Source: Actinomadura flavalba DSM 45200 (lineage in GTDB: Bacteria > Actinomycetota > Actinomycetes > Streptosporangiales > Streptosporangiaceae). Taken from it: 64,000 bases of DNA. The notes beneath the pieces were generated by a model that was not told the origin of the DNA, ran no database searches, and saw only the letters and a program-made list of their open reading frames with translations. The stretch's first letter is position 1, and each line of letters begins with the position of its first letter. Position numbers and translations under genes: made by a program. The stretch lies in assembly GCF_000374305.1 (NCBI RefSeq), contig NZ_KB894094.1, positions 414,977 through 478,976 of the forward strand, given 5' to 3'. Of this stretch, positions 1 to 8,514 are shown one piece after another.

Positions 1-102
1 GCCCGGGGCCGTACCCGCGCCGCCCGCCGCCCGGACGGCCCGCCGCCAGATCTTGCCGGGTGCCCGGGGTGCCTTTTACCCGCTCCGGGCGACGTCGCAG
101 GG

Positions 103-1389
103 ATGGAGCGCAGCGCGGAGGACGCCGACGAGGGCCACGTCGAGGACGTCATGCAGCTCGCGCTGCGCCTCGGTGAGGAGATGTTCGTCGCCGGGTTCGA
201 GACGCGCTCGGTGCAGGAGGCGCTGGAGGCCGTCGCCCGCCGCTACGACGTCGAGCATCTGGAGGGCGACCTGACGGCCCGCTCCATCCACCTCCAGTGG
301 CGCCCGCCGGGCCGCCGCCCGCTGGTGATGATGCGGGTCGCCCGCACCGACGACGCCCGCGACCTCGACCGGATGAACCTCGTCCACCGGCTCATCGAGC
401 GCATCGTGGCGGGACGGGTGGACGTGGACGAGGCCATCGCCGAGCTGGAGGCGATCACCCGGGCGCAGGAGCGGTGGCCGTGGTGGGTGCGGATGGCGGG
501 CGGCGCGGTGCTGGCCGCGATGATCTCGCTCCAGGCGGGCGGGACGGTCGCGGGCGCGGTCGCGGCGGCGCTGCTGCTGGCGCTCGTCAACCGGACCGGC
601 TGGCTGCTCGGCGCCACCTGCCTGCCGCCGTTCTACATCACGGCGATCCAGGCGATGCTGGTCGTGCTGGCCGGGGCCGGGCTGTTCCAGGCGGGGTTCT
701 CCGGCGCGGCCGTCGCGGGGCTGATGGCGGCGAACCTGGTGCTGCTGCTGCCGATCCTGTCGGTGGTGTCGCTCGCCGAGGACGCCATCTCCGGCTTCAA
801 CCTGATGGCGGCGAGCCGCCTGGTCTCGGTGGTGCTGCTCATCGGCGGGCTCGTCGCGGGCGCGGCCATCGCGGGGAGCGTCGCGCTGCGCGTGGGCGAC
901 TTCGAGCAGATGGCCTACGGCGTGCGGTTCGCCGCGCTGCCGCTGGTCGTCGCGGTGCTGTCGGCGGCGGTCGGCGCGGCGGGGAACACGCTGTTCAACG
1001 GCGGCGCGGCGCGGCTCGTCCCGGCGGGGGTCGCGGCGGGGCTGCTGGCCGGGACGGTCAACCAGCTCCTGCGGGCCGGGCTGCACGCCGTGCCGCCGCT
1101 CGCGGTGCTCGTCGCGGCGACGGCGCTCGGCTGGGCGGCGACGCTCGCCGCGCGGCGGCTGCGCATCCCGTCGGCGGTGCTGGTCATCCCGGGCGTGACG
1201 GGCGCGCTGCTGCCCGGCCCGGACGTCTACCTCAGCCTGGTCAAGTACGCGACGGGCGCGCCGGACGCCGGGTCGTCGCTCCTCACGGCGATCGTGACGA
1301 CGGCCGCGATCGGCGTCGGCGCCGTGCTCGGCAGCATCATCGGGCTGCGCCGCGTCCGCGCGGAGGTGGCGCCGTCCTTCACCGGCTAG
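103..1389 (+). CDS. ThrE-type threonine/serine exporter
   Basis: Membrane protein of 428 residues matching the ThrE/DUF1212 plus DUF3815 fused family, which exports threonine and serine across the plasma membrane. The first ~125 residues form the soluble amphipathic domain typical of the family (GEEMFVAGFETRSVQEAL region). About nine to ten hydrophobic helices follow from residue ~128 to the end. The N-terminal half then carries TM segments such as AGGAVLAAMISLQAGG, and the C-terminal half ends in GVGAVLGSIIGLRR. Length is normal for the fused form. The ATG at 103 has only a weak GCAGGG upstream. Its 3' end overlaps the convergent histidine kinase by 11 bp. Family assignment is firm; the substrate is inferred. 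Confidence 0.85.
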   Translation: MERSAEDADEGHVEDVMQLALRLGEEMFVAGFETRSVQEALEAVARRYDVEHLEGDLTARSIHLQWRPPGRRPLVMMRVARTDDARDLDRMNLVHRLIERIVAGRVDVDEAIAELEAITRAQERWPWWVRMAGGAVLAAMISLQAGGTVAGAVAAALLLALVNRTGWLLGATCLPPFYITAIQAMLVVLAGAGLFQAGFSGAAVAGLMAANLVLLLPILSVVSLAEDAISGFNLMAASRLVSVVLLIGGLVAGAAIAGSVALRVGDFEQMAYGVRFAALPLVVAVLSAAVGAAGNTLFNGGAARLVPAGVAAGLLAGTVNQLLRAGLHAVPPLAVLVAATALGWAATLAARRLRIPSAVLVIPGVTGALLPGPDVYLSLVKYATGAPDAGSSLLTAIVTTAAIGVGAVLGSIIGLRRVRAEVAPSFTG

Positions 1390-2719
1390 CGCGGCGCAGC
1401 CGCTGACGGCGGGCGCGGCGACCGGGCGTCGGCGTGCGGGTGCGCAGCCACATCTGGACCTGCGCGCCGCCGAGCACCGAGCGGTGGATGCGCAGGTGGC
1501 CGCCGGTCGCCTCGGCGGCGCGGCGGGCGATGTCCAGGCCGAGGCCGGTGGAGCCGCCGCCGCTGGCGCCCCGGCGCAGCGCGGCGCCCGGGTCCGCGAT
1601 GCCGGTGCCCGCGTCCGCGACGAGGATGCCGGTGACGCCCTGCCCCCGGTGCAGCGTCACCGCGAAGCCCGTGCCCTCGGGGGTGTGCCGGAAGACGTTG
1701 CCGAGCAGCGCGTCCACGGCGGCGGCCAGCTCGGACGCCGGGATCGGCAGCGGCGCCGCGTCCTCGGCGCCGATCAGCTCGCAGGAGCGCCGCTCGTCCT
1801 CGGCCAGCACCGACCAGAACCCGACGCGCTCGCGGAGCACCTTGGCGGCGTCGCAGCTCCCCCGCGCGGTCGGTTTGCGGACGGTCCGGATGATCTGGTC
1901 GACCTCCCGCTCGATGCGGTCCACGGCCTCGCGCGTCTGGTCCGCGACGGGGCCGTCCCCGAGCGCCTCGGCGTTGAGCCGCAGCGCGGCCAGCGGCGTG
2001 CGGAGCCGGTGCGACAGGTCGGCGGCCATCTCCCGTTCGGCCGCCAGGAGCTGCACGACGTGGTCGGCCATCGCGTTGAACGCCAGCGCCGCCTCGATCA
2101 GCTCGGGCGGCCCGTCCGGGTCGAGGCGGACGCGCAGGTCGCCGTCACCGAACGCGGCGGCGGCGTCCGCGAGCCGCCGGGTGGAGCGGATCATGCGGTG
2201 GCCGAGCCGGTCCGCGACGGCGACCGATCCGGCGACGAGCGCCGCCGCGACGCCCGTCATGACCAGCCACGCCGAGGCGACGCCCTCCGACAGCTCGTCG
2301 TCGGGCAGGAACACCTCGACGACGGCGGTGCGGCCCGCGTCCAGCCACACCGGTTGCAGGAACGCGTAGCCGCCCGGGACGCGCGCGGCGTGCGACCGGC
2401 CGCGCCGGATCGCGGCGGCGCGCTGCTCGGGGGTGGCGCGGGTGCCGACGACGTCGCCGCGCGGCACGACGCCGCCGTCGGGCAGGTGCACGGTCATCCG
2501 CCGCGCCGCCCCGGCCTGCGTGCTGGCGACGGCGCGGTCGAGCGCGGCCGGGTCCTCGGTGACGACGAGCACCGGCCCGAGCGCGCCCGCCTGCCGTTCG
2601 GCGGACGTCAGCGCCCGGTCCCGGGCGATCTCCCGGACGGTCAGCGCGAGCGGGATGAGGAACGCCAGCGCGACCATCGACGTGACCGCCAGCGAGACCA
2701 GGACGAGCGTGCGTCTCAT
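1379..2719 (-). CDS. Two-component sensor histidine kinase
   Basis: Sensor kinase of 446 residues that partners the OmpR-type regulator just upstream. An N-terminal membrane helix (~5-30), an extracytoplasmic segment (~31-150) and a second helix (~152-172) precede a HAMP linker (~173-225). The HisKA box is at ~231-260, with phospho-acceptor His237 in SHRLRTP, and an HATPase domain follows with DAGTGI and GLGLDI motifs. The ATG overlaps the regulator stop codon (ATGA), so translation is coupled. An upstream in-frame extension is possible but would lie inside the regulator gene. The stimulus is unknown. The C-terminus is Arg-rich. Confidence 0.88.
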   Translation of the reverse strand: MRRTLVLVSLAVTSMVALAFLIPLALTVREIARDRALTSAERQAGALGPVLVVTEDPAALDRAVASTQAGAARRMTVHLPDGGVVPRGDVVGTRATPEQRAAAIRRGRSHAARVPGGYAFLQPVWLDAGRTAVVEVFLPDDELSEGVASAWLVMTGVAAALVAGSVAVADRLGHRMIRSTRRLADAAAAFGDGDLRVRLDPDGPPELIEAALAFNAMADHVVQLLAAEREMAADLSHRLRTPLAALRLNAEALGDGPVADQTREAVDRIEREVDQIIRTVRKPTARGSCDAAKVLRERVGFWSVLAEDERRSCELIGAEDAAPLPIPASELAAAVDALLGNVFRHTPEGTGFAVTLHRGQGVTGILVADAGTGIADPGAALRRGASGGGSTGLGLDIARRAAEATGGHLRIHRSVLGGAQVQMWLRTRTPTPGRRARRQRLRRASR

Positions 2720-3396
2720 GCGGGGGGCTCGGACAACCGGACCCCGACCCCGCGCACCGTGTGCAGGTAGCGGGGGCGCGCCGCCGTCTCCCCGAGCTTG
2801 CGGCGCAGCCACGACAGGTGGACGTCGATGGTCTGGTCGTCGCCGTACGCCTGCCGCCACACCTCGGCGAGCAGTTCGCGGCGGGCCACGACGCGGCCGG
2901 GCCGGGCGGCGAGGTAGGCGAGCAGGTCGAACTCGCGGCGGGTCAGCTCCAGCGGCGCGCCGTCCAGGGTGGCCTCGCGGCGGTCCAGGTCGATGTCGAG
3001 GCCGCCGACGCGCAGGGTCGCGGCGGGGCCGGAGCGGGCGGCGCGGCGGAGCACGGCGGCGAGGCGGGCGCTGAGCACCTCGGCGGAGAACGGCTTGATG
3101 AGGTAGTCGTCGGCGCCGGCGTTGAGCAGCCGGACGATCTCGGGTTCGTCCTCGCGGGCGGTGGCGATGAGGACGGGGACGTCGGAGACGCCGCGCAGCA
3201 TCTTGAGCACCTCGCCGCCGTCGAGGTCGGGCAGGCCGAGGTCGAGGATGACGACGTCGGGCGGTGCCTGGGTGACCTCGCGGAGGGCGTCCATGGCGGT
3301 GCCGGCGCTGCGCACGACGTGCGAACGGGCGGTCAGTTCGCGGATCAGGGCGGCCCGCAGGCTCGCGTCGTCCTCGACGACCAGAACACTCGCCAT
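2716..3396 (-). CDS. OmpR/PhoB-family response regulator
   Basis: DNA-binding response regulator of 226 residues. The receiver domain spans ~1-115: acidic pair ED at 8-10, phospho-acceptor Asp52 in LDLGLPD, and the conserved Lys in LIKPFS. The winged-helix Trans_reg_C domain spans ~130-225 and ends in the usual YLHTVRGVGVRL. The start at MASVLVVEDD is chosen because the receiver strand begins there. A TACGGT box at 3403-3408 lies 6 nt upstream on the coding strand, which fits a leaderless transcript. It is followed, with ATGA overlap, by the sensor kinase. Only 27 bp separate it from the divergent gene at 3424. Confidence 0.9.
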   Translation of the reverse strand: MASVLVVEDDASLRAALIRELTARSHVVRSAGTAMDALREVTQAPPDVVILDLGLPDLDGGEVLKMLRGVSDVPVLIATAREDEPEIVRLLNAGADDYLIKPFSAEVLSARLAAVLRRAARSGPAATLRVGGLDIDLDRREATLDGAPLELTRREFDLLAYLAARPGRVVARRELLAEVWRQAYGDDQTIDVHLSWLRRKLGETAARPRYLHTVRGVGVRLSEPPA

Positions 3397-3423
3397 GGGC
3401 GAACCGTATGCCACCATGTGCCC

Positions 3424-3819
3424 ATGCGTCGCGCGATGTCCTATGTTGCCCCGTGGGTGGTGCTGACGGCGCTCGCGGTGATGCTTTCGTGGTTCGGAGT
3501 CCGCGATGTCGTGCGGGACGCGGTGTCCGATCGGGCCGTCGCGCCGGTCGCCGTCCCGGTGCCGCAGGCGGTGCCGACGCCCGGCCCGAGCCCGGTCCAC
3601 GACCTGCGGACGTACTCGACGCGCGGCGGGCGCGCCGTCCTCACGATGACCTCTTCGGCGGTGGCGTTCGTGTCGGCCAACGCCGCCCCGGGCTACCGCG
3701 TCCGCGTCTCGCGCGCGGAGGGCTGGCTGCGCGTGGACTTCCTGCGCGACCGGCACGGGTCGTCGGTCATCGCGACCTGGTACCAGGACCGCCCCGCCGT
3801 GCGCACCTACGACTCCTGA
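3424..3819 (+). CDS. Small membrane-anchored protein, unknown function
   Basis: Predicted protein of 131 residues. A hydrophobic segment near the N-terminus (VAPWVVLTALAVMLSWFGV) acts as signal anchor. A Val/Pro-rich linker (PVAVPVPQAVPTPGPSP) leads to a compact ~80-residue C-terminal domain with several Trp, Tyr and Arg residues. I recognise no domain. The gene is divergent from the two-component system (27 bp gap), so it could be a target or partner of that system, but this is only inferred. Its end overlaps the convergent LLM gene by 13 bp. The true start could be a nearby in-frame codon. Confidence 0.6.
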   Translation: MRRAMSYVAPWVVLTALAVMLSWFGVRDVVRDAVSDRAVAPVAVPVPQAVPTPGPSPVHDLRTYSTRGGRAVLTMTSSAVAFVSANAAPGYRVRVSRAEGWLRVDFLRDRHGSSVIATWYQDRPAVRTYDS

Positions 3820-4649
3820 GCGAGCCCGTGCCCGGCGGCGAAGGCCGCCAGGCCCTCGGCGGCCTCGCGGGTGCGGGTCCAGGGCCGGACGATGAGGCGG
3901 TGCACGCCGAGGTCCGACCAGGCGGCGACCTCCTCCGGCTCCGGCGCACCGGACGTGTGGACCGTGATCTCGAACGGGCCCGGACGGTCGCCGCGCAGCT
4001 CGCGCAGCAGGGCGACCTGCGCGGCGGCGCTGCCGAGCGTGTGCGGCATGCCGATCCAGCCGTCGCACAGCGTCGCGGCGCGGCGCAGCGCCGCGTGCGA
4101 CTCCCCGCCCGCGATGATCGGCAGCCGGTCCTGCACGGGCTTGGGCTCGAACGCGACCTCGGGGAACGGGAAGAAGGCGCCGTCGTGCGCGACGACCGGC
4201 TCCGACCACAGGCGCCGCGTCACCGCGATGGCCTCGTCCAGGCGGCGGCCCCGGGTCGTGAAGTCCGCGCCCGCCGCGATCCACTCCCCCGCGTACCAGC
4301 CCGCGCCGACGCCCGCGATGGCGCGCCCGCCGGACACGTGGTCGAGCGTGGCGAACGCGCGGGCGGCGATGAGCGGGTGCCGCAGCGCGTACAGGTAGAC
4401 GGCCGTGCCGAGCCGCACGCGGGAGGTCGCGGCGGCGAGCGCGCACAGGTAGGCGGGCGCGTCGAACAGCGGCGTATGCGGCCGGATGCCCGGGTTCGCG
4501 CCGCCGGGGTAGTGGTCGGTGGACAGGTCCGTCGTGAACACCAGGTGCTCGGGCAGCCACACCGACTCGTAGCCGAGCCGGTCGGCCGCGACGGCCAGGT
4601 CCCGCCACGTCGCGGGGTGGACCAGGCCGAGCGGGACACCGAACTTCAC
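3807..4649 (-). CDS. LLM-class F420-dependent oxidoreductase
   Basis: Luciferase-like TIM-barrel oxidoreductase of 280 residues. Family hallmarks are WRDLAVAADRLGYESVWLPEHL near the N-terminus, the GGRAIAGVGAGWYAGEW loop and LPIIAGGESHAALRRAA. These proteins normally use cofactor F420, or sometimes FMN, for hydride transfer on small organic substrates. The GTG at 4649 is chosen because a strong GGAGGTGA precedes it by eight bases and the protein then begins with the usual VKFGVPLGL. The longer reading frame lacks this support. A CCAAGC-type operator lies 36 nt upstream. The substrate is unknown. Confidence 0.85.
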   Translation of the reverse strand: MKFGVPLGLVHPATWRDLAVAADRLGYESVWLPEHLVFTTDLSTDHYPGGANPGIRPHTPLFDAPAYLCALAAATSRVRLGTAVYLYALRHPLIAARAFATLDHVSGGRAIAGVGAGWYAGEWIAAGADFTTRGRRLDEAIAVTRRLWSEPVVAHDGAFFPFPEVAFEPKPVQDRLPIIAGGESHAALRRAATLCDGWIGMPHTLGSAAAQVALLRELRGDRPGPFEITVHTSGAPEPEEVAAWSDLGVHRLIVRPWTRTREAAEGLAAFAAGHGLAQES

Positions 4650-4685
4650 GCCGTCACCTCCGGTGCGCCGGGACACATCGCCCAA

Positions 4686-4701
4686 CCTAGCGAGCGCTTG
4701 G
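4686..4701 (-). promoter_or_regulatory. CCAAGC-type operator, copy 1
   Basis: On the minus strand this reads CCAAGCGCTCGCTAGG, an imperfect inverted repeat shared with copies at 5781 and 8441. A TAGCGT box lies one base upstream on the same strand, so a bound protein would cover the transcription start of the LLM gene that begins at 4649. A TetR-family repressor is the likely reader. That is inference, and no regulator gene lies nearby. Confidence 0.55.
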
Positions 4702-4740
4702 TACGCTAACCGGCGCGCCGTCACGGGGCAAGCCCACCGG

Positions 4741-5694
4741 CTAGGCCAGCGGGTCGGGCTTCCACCGCACCGTCGTGACCTCGCCGTAGCGGTCCAGGTC
4801 GATGATCTCGCCCGCCGCCAGCGCGCCCGCGACCTCGACGAGCCGGTCGAGCGTCGCGTACAGGCCGCGCGACATCCCGGCGCCGGAGTCGGGGATCTCC
4901 AGCCAGAGGCGGCCGTTCTTCTCCCACATCGCCTGCACGATCGTGCCCGCCGCGTCCTGGCAGGTGAGGAAGTTGCCGTCCACGGGCAGGAGCGCGCAGG
5001 CGACGCCGCGCAGTTCCTCGAACGTCATCGCGGCGCCCTCGTCCTCGTACCGGTGGGCCGGATAGTCGCAGTACGTGACGAGCACCGTGGGGGGCGCGGA
5101 CGCGGGGACGGGCTCGGCCGCCGCCGACGGCGACCACGCCAGCGAGGCGTACCGGCGGCGGCGCCACGTCAGCGGGACGGTGATGCGGCGCCCGGGGTCG
5201 CCGTCCCACTCGGCCGCCACGCCGCGCGCGGCCAGCGCCGCGACGACCTCGCGGCCGATCGCCGCCGCGTCGCCGTCCTCGCCGGCCGTGCCGAACGACA
5301 GGTGCAGGCCGTGCCCGGCGGCGGAGGCGTCGACGTCCTGGGCGTGGCAGAACGCGTAGCCCCGCGCCCGTGCGGCGGCCGCGGTCTCGGCGCCGATCTC
5401 GGCGACGCCGCAGGTCTGGCAGCAGGTGAAGTCGGTGCGGGCCACGATGCCGGACACGTCCAGGTCGCGGCAGGCCGCCAGCAGCGCCTCGGCGGGCAGC
5501 AGCCCGCTCCACCCGGCCTGCTCGGCGCGGTAGGCGGCGAACGCGCCGTCGGTGACCTCGTGCAGCGCCGGGTCGTCGGCGGAGAGCTCCAGGTGCTCGG
5601 CCGCGTCCGCGACGACGGCGGCGAAGCCGGCCTCGCCGCGCGCGAGCGCCGACGCCAGGTACGGGAGCAGCTCGTCCATCGTCTCGTCGTCCAC
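4741..5694 (-). CDS. DUF6891-like hypothetical protein
   Basis: Soluble protein of 317 residues. The N-terminal half has a distinctive Cys cluster (TDFTCCQTCGVAEI, with FCHAQD further on), which could bind metal. The C-terminal ~110 residues (MTFEELRGVACALLPVDGNFLTCQD, then WLEIPDSGAGMSRGLYATLDRL) resemble a separate small domain found in many actinobacterial hypotheticals. The first part resembles what is catalogued as DUF6891, from memory only. The GTG at 5694 has CATAAT seven bases upstream (5702-5707 on the plus strand), a very good minus-10 box for a leaderless message. Function is unknown. Confidence 0.75.
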   Translation of the reverse strand: MDDETMDELLPYLASALARGEAGFAAVVADAAEHLELSADDPALHEVTDGAFAAYRAEQAGWSGLLPAEALLAACRDLDVSGIVARTDFTCCQTCGVAEIGAETAAAARARGYAFCHAQDVDASAAGHGLHLSFGTAGEDGDAAAIGREVVAALAARGVAAEWDGDPGRRITVPLTWRRRRYASLAWSPSAAAEPVPASAPPTVLVTYCDYPAHRYEDEGAAMTFEELRGVACALLPVDGNFLTCQDAAGTIVQAMWEKNGRLWLEIPDSGAGMSRGLYATLDRLVEVAGALAAGEIIDLDRYGEVTTVRWKPDPLA

Positions 5695-5701
5695 GGGCGC
5701 G

Positions 5702-5707
5702 ATTATG
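5702..5707 (-). promoter_or_regulatory. Minus-10 box of leaderless gene at 5694
   Basis: CATAAT on the minus strand, five of six matches to TATAAT, ends seven bases before the GTG start. No Shine-Dalgarno sequence is present, so transcription probably begins at the start codon. Confidence 0.5.
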
Positions 5708-5780
5708 GCCGGGGCCTCTGACAGACCGGCGAGTGCGCGGCGTTACGCCCGTCTTCCGGCCGCATCCGGTCAGCACTCGA

Positions 5781-5796
5781 CCAAGCAAATGCTTGG
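5781..5796 (+). promoter_or_regulatory. CCAAGC-type operator, copy 2
   Basis: CCAAGCAAATGCTTGG, with perfect seven-base arms around a two-base centre. It is the most symmetrical of the three copies. A TAGCGT box follows at 5800-5805, so the operator sits in the minus-35/minus-10 spacer of the alcohol dehydrogenase promoter, 46 bases before the GTG start. Confidence 0.65.
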
Positions 5797-5842
5797 TGCT
5801 AGCGTGCGGTGCGGCGACCCGGCGACGGAAGGCGGACCAGAC

Positions 5843-6952
5843 GTGACCACCACGATGCGGGCGGCCCTGCTCCGCGCGTACGGCGCGCCCCTCGACGTCA
5901 CCGAGATCGAGATCGCCCCGCCCGAGGCGGGCGAGGTCCTGGTCCGCATCGCCGCCTCCGGCGTGTGCGGCTCCGACCTCAAGGGCATCGACGGCACCAG
6001 CCCCGTCGTCACCCACCTGCCCTGCGTCCTCGGCCACGAGAGCGCGGGCACCGTCGAGGCCACCGGGCCGGGCGTGACGTCCGTCAAACCCGGCGACCGG
6101 GTCGTCATCGCGATGAACGGGCCGTGCGGACGGTGCCGCAACTGCGTGCGCGGACGCGTCCACCTGTGCTCGGGCCGGTCCCGGATGACCACGATCATGG
6201 GCATGACGGCAGACGGGAGCACGCGGCTGTCGGCGGGCGGCGAGGCGGTCCGGCCCTACATCGGCATCGGGTCGTTCGCCGAGAAGGCCGTCGTCGCCGA
6301 GGCGATGTGCGTCAAGGTCGGCGCCGGCGACCCGCTCGACCTGCTCGCGCTCACCGCCTGCGCCGTCGTCACCGGCGTCGGCGCCGTCCTCAACGTCGCC
6401 CGCGTCGAGCCCGGGTCCAGCGTGCTCGTCGTCGGATGCGGCGGCGTCGGCCTCAACGTCGTGCAGGGCGCGCGGCTCGCCGGAGCGACGACGATCATCG
6501 CGGCGGACGTCGCCGCGTCCAAGCTGCGCCTCGCCGAGACGTTCGGCGCCACGCACACGCTGCTCTCCGACGACCTTCCCAAGCAGGTCGGCGCGATCGT
6601 GCGCGGCGGCGCCGACTACGCCTTCGACGTCACCGGCGTCCCGGCCGTCCTGCCCGCCGCGTTCGCCGCCACGCAGCCCGGCGGCACGACCGTCATGGTC
6701 GGCAGCCCCGCCGCCGGACGCGACCTGGCGATCCCGCCGGGCGTCCTGTTCGGCTCCCGGCGGCTGATGGGCACCCAGGGCGGCGATGCGAACCCCGCCC
6801 GCGACCTGCCGCTGCTGGCCGACCTGCACCGCGCCGGACGGCTCGACCTGGCCGGGCTCGTCTCCGAGCGGCTGCCGCTGGACGACGTCAACGACGCGAT
6901 CGCCCACGTGCGGTCGGGGGCGGTGGCGCGGTCGGTGATCGTTTTCGACTGA
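5843..6952 (+). CDS. Zinc-dependent alcohol dehydrogenase (MDR family)
   Basis: Medium-chain dehydrogenase of 369 residues, oxidising an alcohol or reducing a carbonyl with NAD(P). Catalytic zinc ligands appear in GVCGSDLKG and GHESAGTVE. The structural zinc site is the four-Cys lobe CGRCRNCVRGRVHLC. The Rossmann nucleotide-binding segment is VLVVGCGGVGLNVVQGA. The GTG at 5843 (VTTTMRAALL) has a purine-rich GGAAGGCGGA before it and gives a normal N-terminus. The upstream frame runs across the operator, so it is not coding. It shares the operator with the LLM genes, which suggests it acts on the same metabolite. Confidence 0.88.
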   Translation: MTTTMRAALLRAYGAPLDVTEIEIAPPEAGEVLVRIAASGVCGSDLKGIDGTSPVVTHLPCVLGHESAGTVEATGPGVTSVKPGDRVVIAMNGPCGRCRNCVRGRVHLCSGRSRMTTIMGMTADGSTRLSAGGEAVRPYIGIGSFAEKAVVAEAMCVKVGAGDPLDLLALTACAVVTGVGAVLNVARVEPGSSVLVVGCGGVGLNVVQGARLAGATTIIAADVAASKLRLAETFGATHTLLSDDLPKQVGAIVRGGADYAFDVTGVPAVLPAAFAATQPGGTTVMVGSPAAGRDLAIPPGVLFGSRRLMGTQGGDANPARDLPLLADLHRAGRLDLAGLVSERLPLDDVNDAIAHVRSGAVARSVIVFD

Positions 6953-7025
6953 GACCGAACCGGCGGCGGGTTCCACGCGTCCCATTACCGATAACGTGGA
7001 CACACCTCCCGGAAAGGACGTCGCT

Positions 7026-7598
7026 GTGAAGGACGACATCCCGCCGCCTCCCGACAGCGGCCCCCCGCCGGACTCCGGCTCCCAGCCCCCGCCGTACGGT
7101 TCGCCGTACGGCGGCACCCCCGGCGTCGGCAGCCCCTACGCCGGCCCCGAGGGCTACGGCCACGACCCCGGCGGCGCGTACGGCCACCCGCCCGGCGGCG
7201 GCTACGGCCCGCCCGGCGCGCAGGGGCCGCGCGCCCACGTCCAGGGCGACGACACCACGTGGGCGATGTTCGCCTACCTCGGCACCCTGCTCCTGGGCTT
7301 CCTCGCGCCGCTGATCATCTACTTCGTGAAGCGGAACGAGTCGCGCTTCGTGCGGTTCCACGCGGCGCAGGCGCTCAACTACCAGATCACGATCCTCATC
7401 CAGATGCTCGCGCCGCTCATCGTGCTGCTGCCGATCGCGATCGTGACCGATCTGTGGTGGCTGCTGGCCCCGGCCATCGTCATCTGGCTGTTCCACGCCT
7501 TCGCGCAGTGGGTGTTCCTCATCCTCGGCGCCGTGAAGTCCGGTAAGGGCGAGTACTACGAGTTCCCGAAGGTCTTCTCCTTCCGGATGATCCGCTAG
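7026..7598 (+). CDS. DUF4870 membrane protein with Pro/Gly/Tyr-rich head
   Basis: Protein of 190 residues. The first ~75 residues are a Pro/Gly/Tyr-rich, probably disordered tail (repeats of PYG, GYG, HPPGG). The DUF4870 domain follows: a helix at TTWAMFAYLGTLLLGFLAPLIIYF, the signature RFVRFHAAQALNYQ, and two more helices. The GTG at 7026 follows GGAAAGGACG at good spacing. An in-frame start ten codons upstream is less likely. The family has no defined role, though it often sits near envelope genes. Its end overlaps the convergent LLM gene by 4 bp. Confidence 0.82.
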   Translation: MKDDIPPPPDSGPPPDSGSQPPPYGSPYGGTPGVGSPYAGPEGYGHDPGGAYGHPPGGGYGPPGAQGPRAHVQGDDTTWAMFAYLGTLLLGFLAPLIIYFVKRNESRFVRFHAAQALNYQITILIQMLAPLIVLLPIAIVTDLWWLLAPAIVIWLFHAFAQWVFLILGAVKSGKGEYYEFPKVFSFRMIR

Positions 7599-8422
7599 CC
7601 CCTGGGGGCGCGGGCGTAGTCGTCCAGCACCGGCAGGACCGCGTCCCGGTCACCGGCCGGGACGCGGAGCACGACCTCCTCGACGCCGAGATCGGCGTAG
7701 TACGCCAGCTTCGCCGGGTCCGGGAGCGTCCCGAACGGGATCACCGGCACCGGCGGACGCCCCCGCCGCGCGCACGCCCCGGCCAGCGCGGGCAGCGCGG
7801 CCCGCACGCCCGCCCCGCCGATCGGCAGCCAGCCGTCGCCGTACTCCGCGATGTGCTCGAACAGCGCCGGTCCGGCCGCGCCGCCGAGCAGGACCGGCAC
7901 GCGCCCGGCGGGCTTGGGCCACGACCACGACGGCGCCAGCCGCACGTACTCGCCCGCGTAGGACGCCCGCTCGTCCTCCCACAGCGCCCGCATCGCCAGC
8001 ACGTGCTCGCGGGCCAGCGCCCGCCGCTTGCGCCACGGCACGCCGTGCGCCTCCCCCTCCTCGCGGTTCCAGCCGAAGCCGATGCCGTAGGCGAACCGGC
8101 CGCCGGACAGCCGGTCGAGCGTGGCGATCGCCTTCGCGGTGACGATCGGGTCGCGCTGGGCGACGAGGCTGACGCCGGTGCCGAGCGTGATGCGGCTCGT
8201 GACCGCTGCCGCCGCCGCCAGCGCGACCAGCGGATCGAGCGTGCGGGCGTACTCCTCCGGCAGCGTGGCGTCGCCGGTGGGCGGCGGGGTGACGCGCGCG
8301 ACCGGGATGTGGGTGTGCTCGGGGAGGTAGAGCGAGGCGAAGCCGCGTTCCTCGGCGGCGACGGCCAGCTCGTGCGGGGCGATGACGCGGTCGGTGGCGA
8401 AGATCGTGAGTCCGAGGCGCAT
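7595..8422 (-). CDS. LLM-class F420-dependent oxidoreductase
   Basis: TIM-barrel protein of 275 residues resembling the TIGR03619-type F420 oxidoreductases. It begins MRLGLTIFATDRVIAPHELAVAAEERGFASLYLPEH and carries RITLGTGVSLVAQRDPI and the GGRFAYGIGFGWNREE loop. It is divergent from the hydrolase at 8515. The ATG has no Shine-Dalgarno. A TACGCT box (8430-8435 on the plus strand) lies seven bases upstream, and the CCAAGC operator lies directly behind it, so repression and a leaderless message are likely. The substrate is unknown; the catabolic context is inferred from the shared operator. Confidence 0.85.
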   Translation of the reverse strand: MRLGLTIFATDRVIAPHELAVAAEERGFASLYLPEHTHIPVARVTPPPTGDATLPEEYARTLDPLVALAAAAAVTSRITLGTGVSLVAQRDPIVTAKAIATLDRLSGGRFAYGIGFGWNREEGEAHGVPWRKRRALAREHVLAMRALWEDERASYAGEYVRLAPSWSWPKPAGRVPVLLGGAAGPALFEHIAEYGDGWLPIGGAGVRAALPALAGACARRGRPPVPVIPFGTLPDPAKLAYYADLGVEEVVLRVPAGDRDAVLPVLDDYARAPRG

Positions 8423-8440
8423 GGCGGTCAGCGTAACCGA

Positions 8441-8456
8441 CCAAGCGATTGCTAGG
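8441..8456. promoter_or_regulatory. CCAAGC-type operator, copy 3, in divergent promoter
   Basis: CCAAGCGATTGCTAGG lies between two divergent genes. On the minus side it is five bases from the TACGCT box of the gene starting at 8422. On the plus side a TAGCGT box follows at 8473-8478, ahead of the hydrolase at 8515. One bound protein could therefore control both directions. Confidence 0.6.
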
Positions 8457-8514
8457 GATTGTGGCTTTGATGTAGCGTGCGCTTGTTCGGTCCACCGGTC
8501 GCAGGGGGTGCCGC

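Noticed and set aside
1379..2860. Longer histidine kinase starting at 2860
   Set aside because: The extra residues are Arg/Pro-rich and overlap the response regulator in another frame. ATG 2719 overlaps its stop, as expected for coupling.
4686..8456. KstR/KstR2 steroid-regulon operator
   Set aside because: The half-site arrangement (CCAAGC, four bases, GCTWGG) differs from the KstR and KstR2 patterns I know, and no steroid genes are present.
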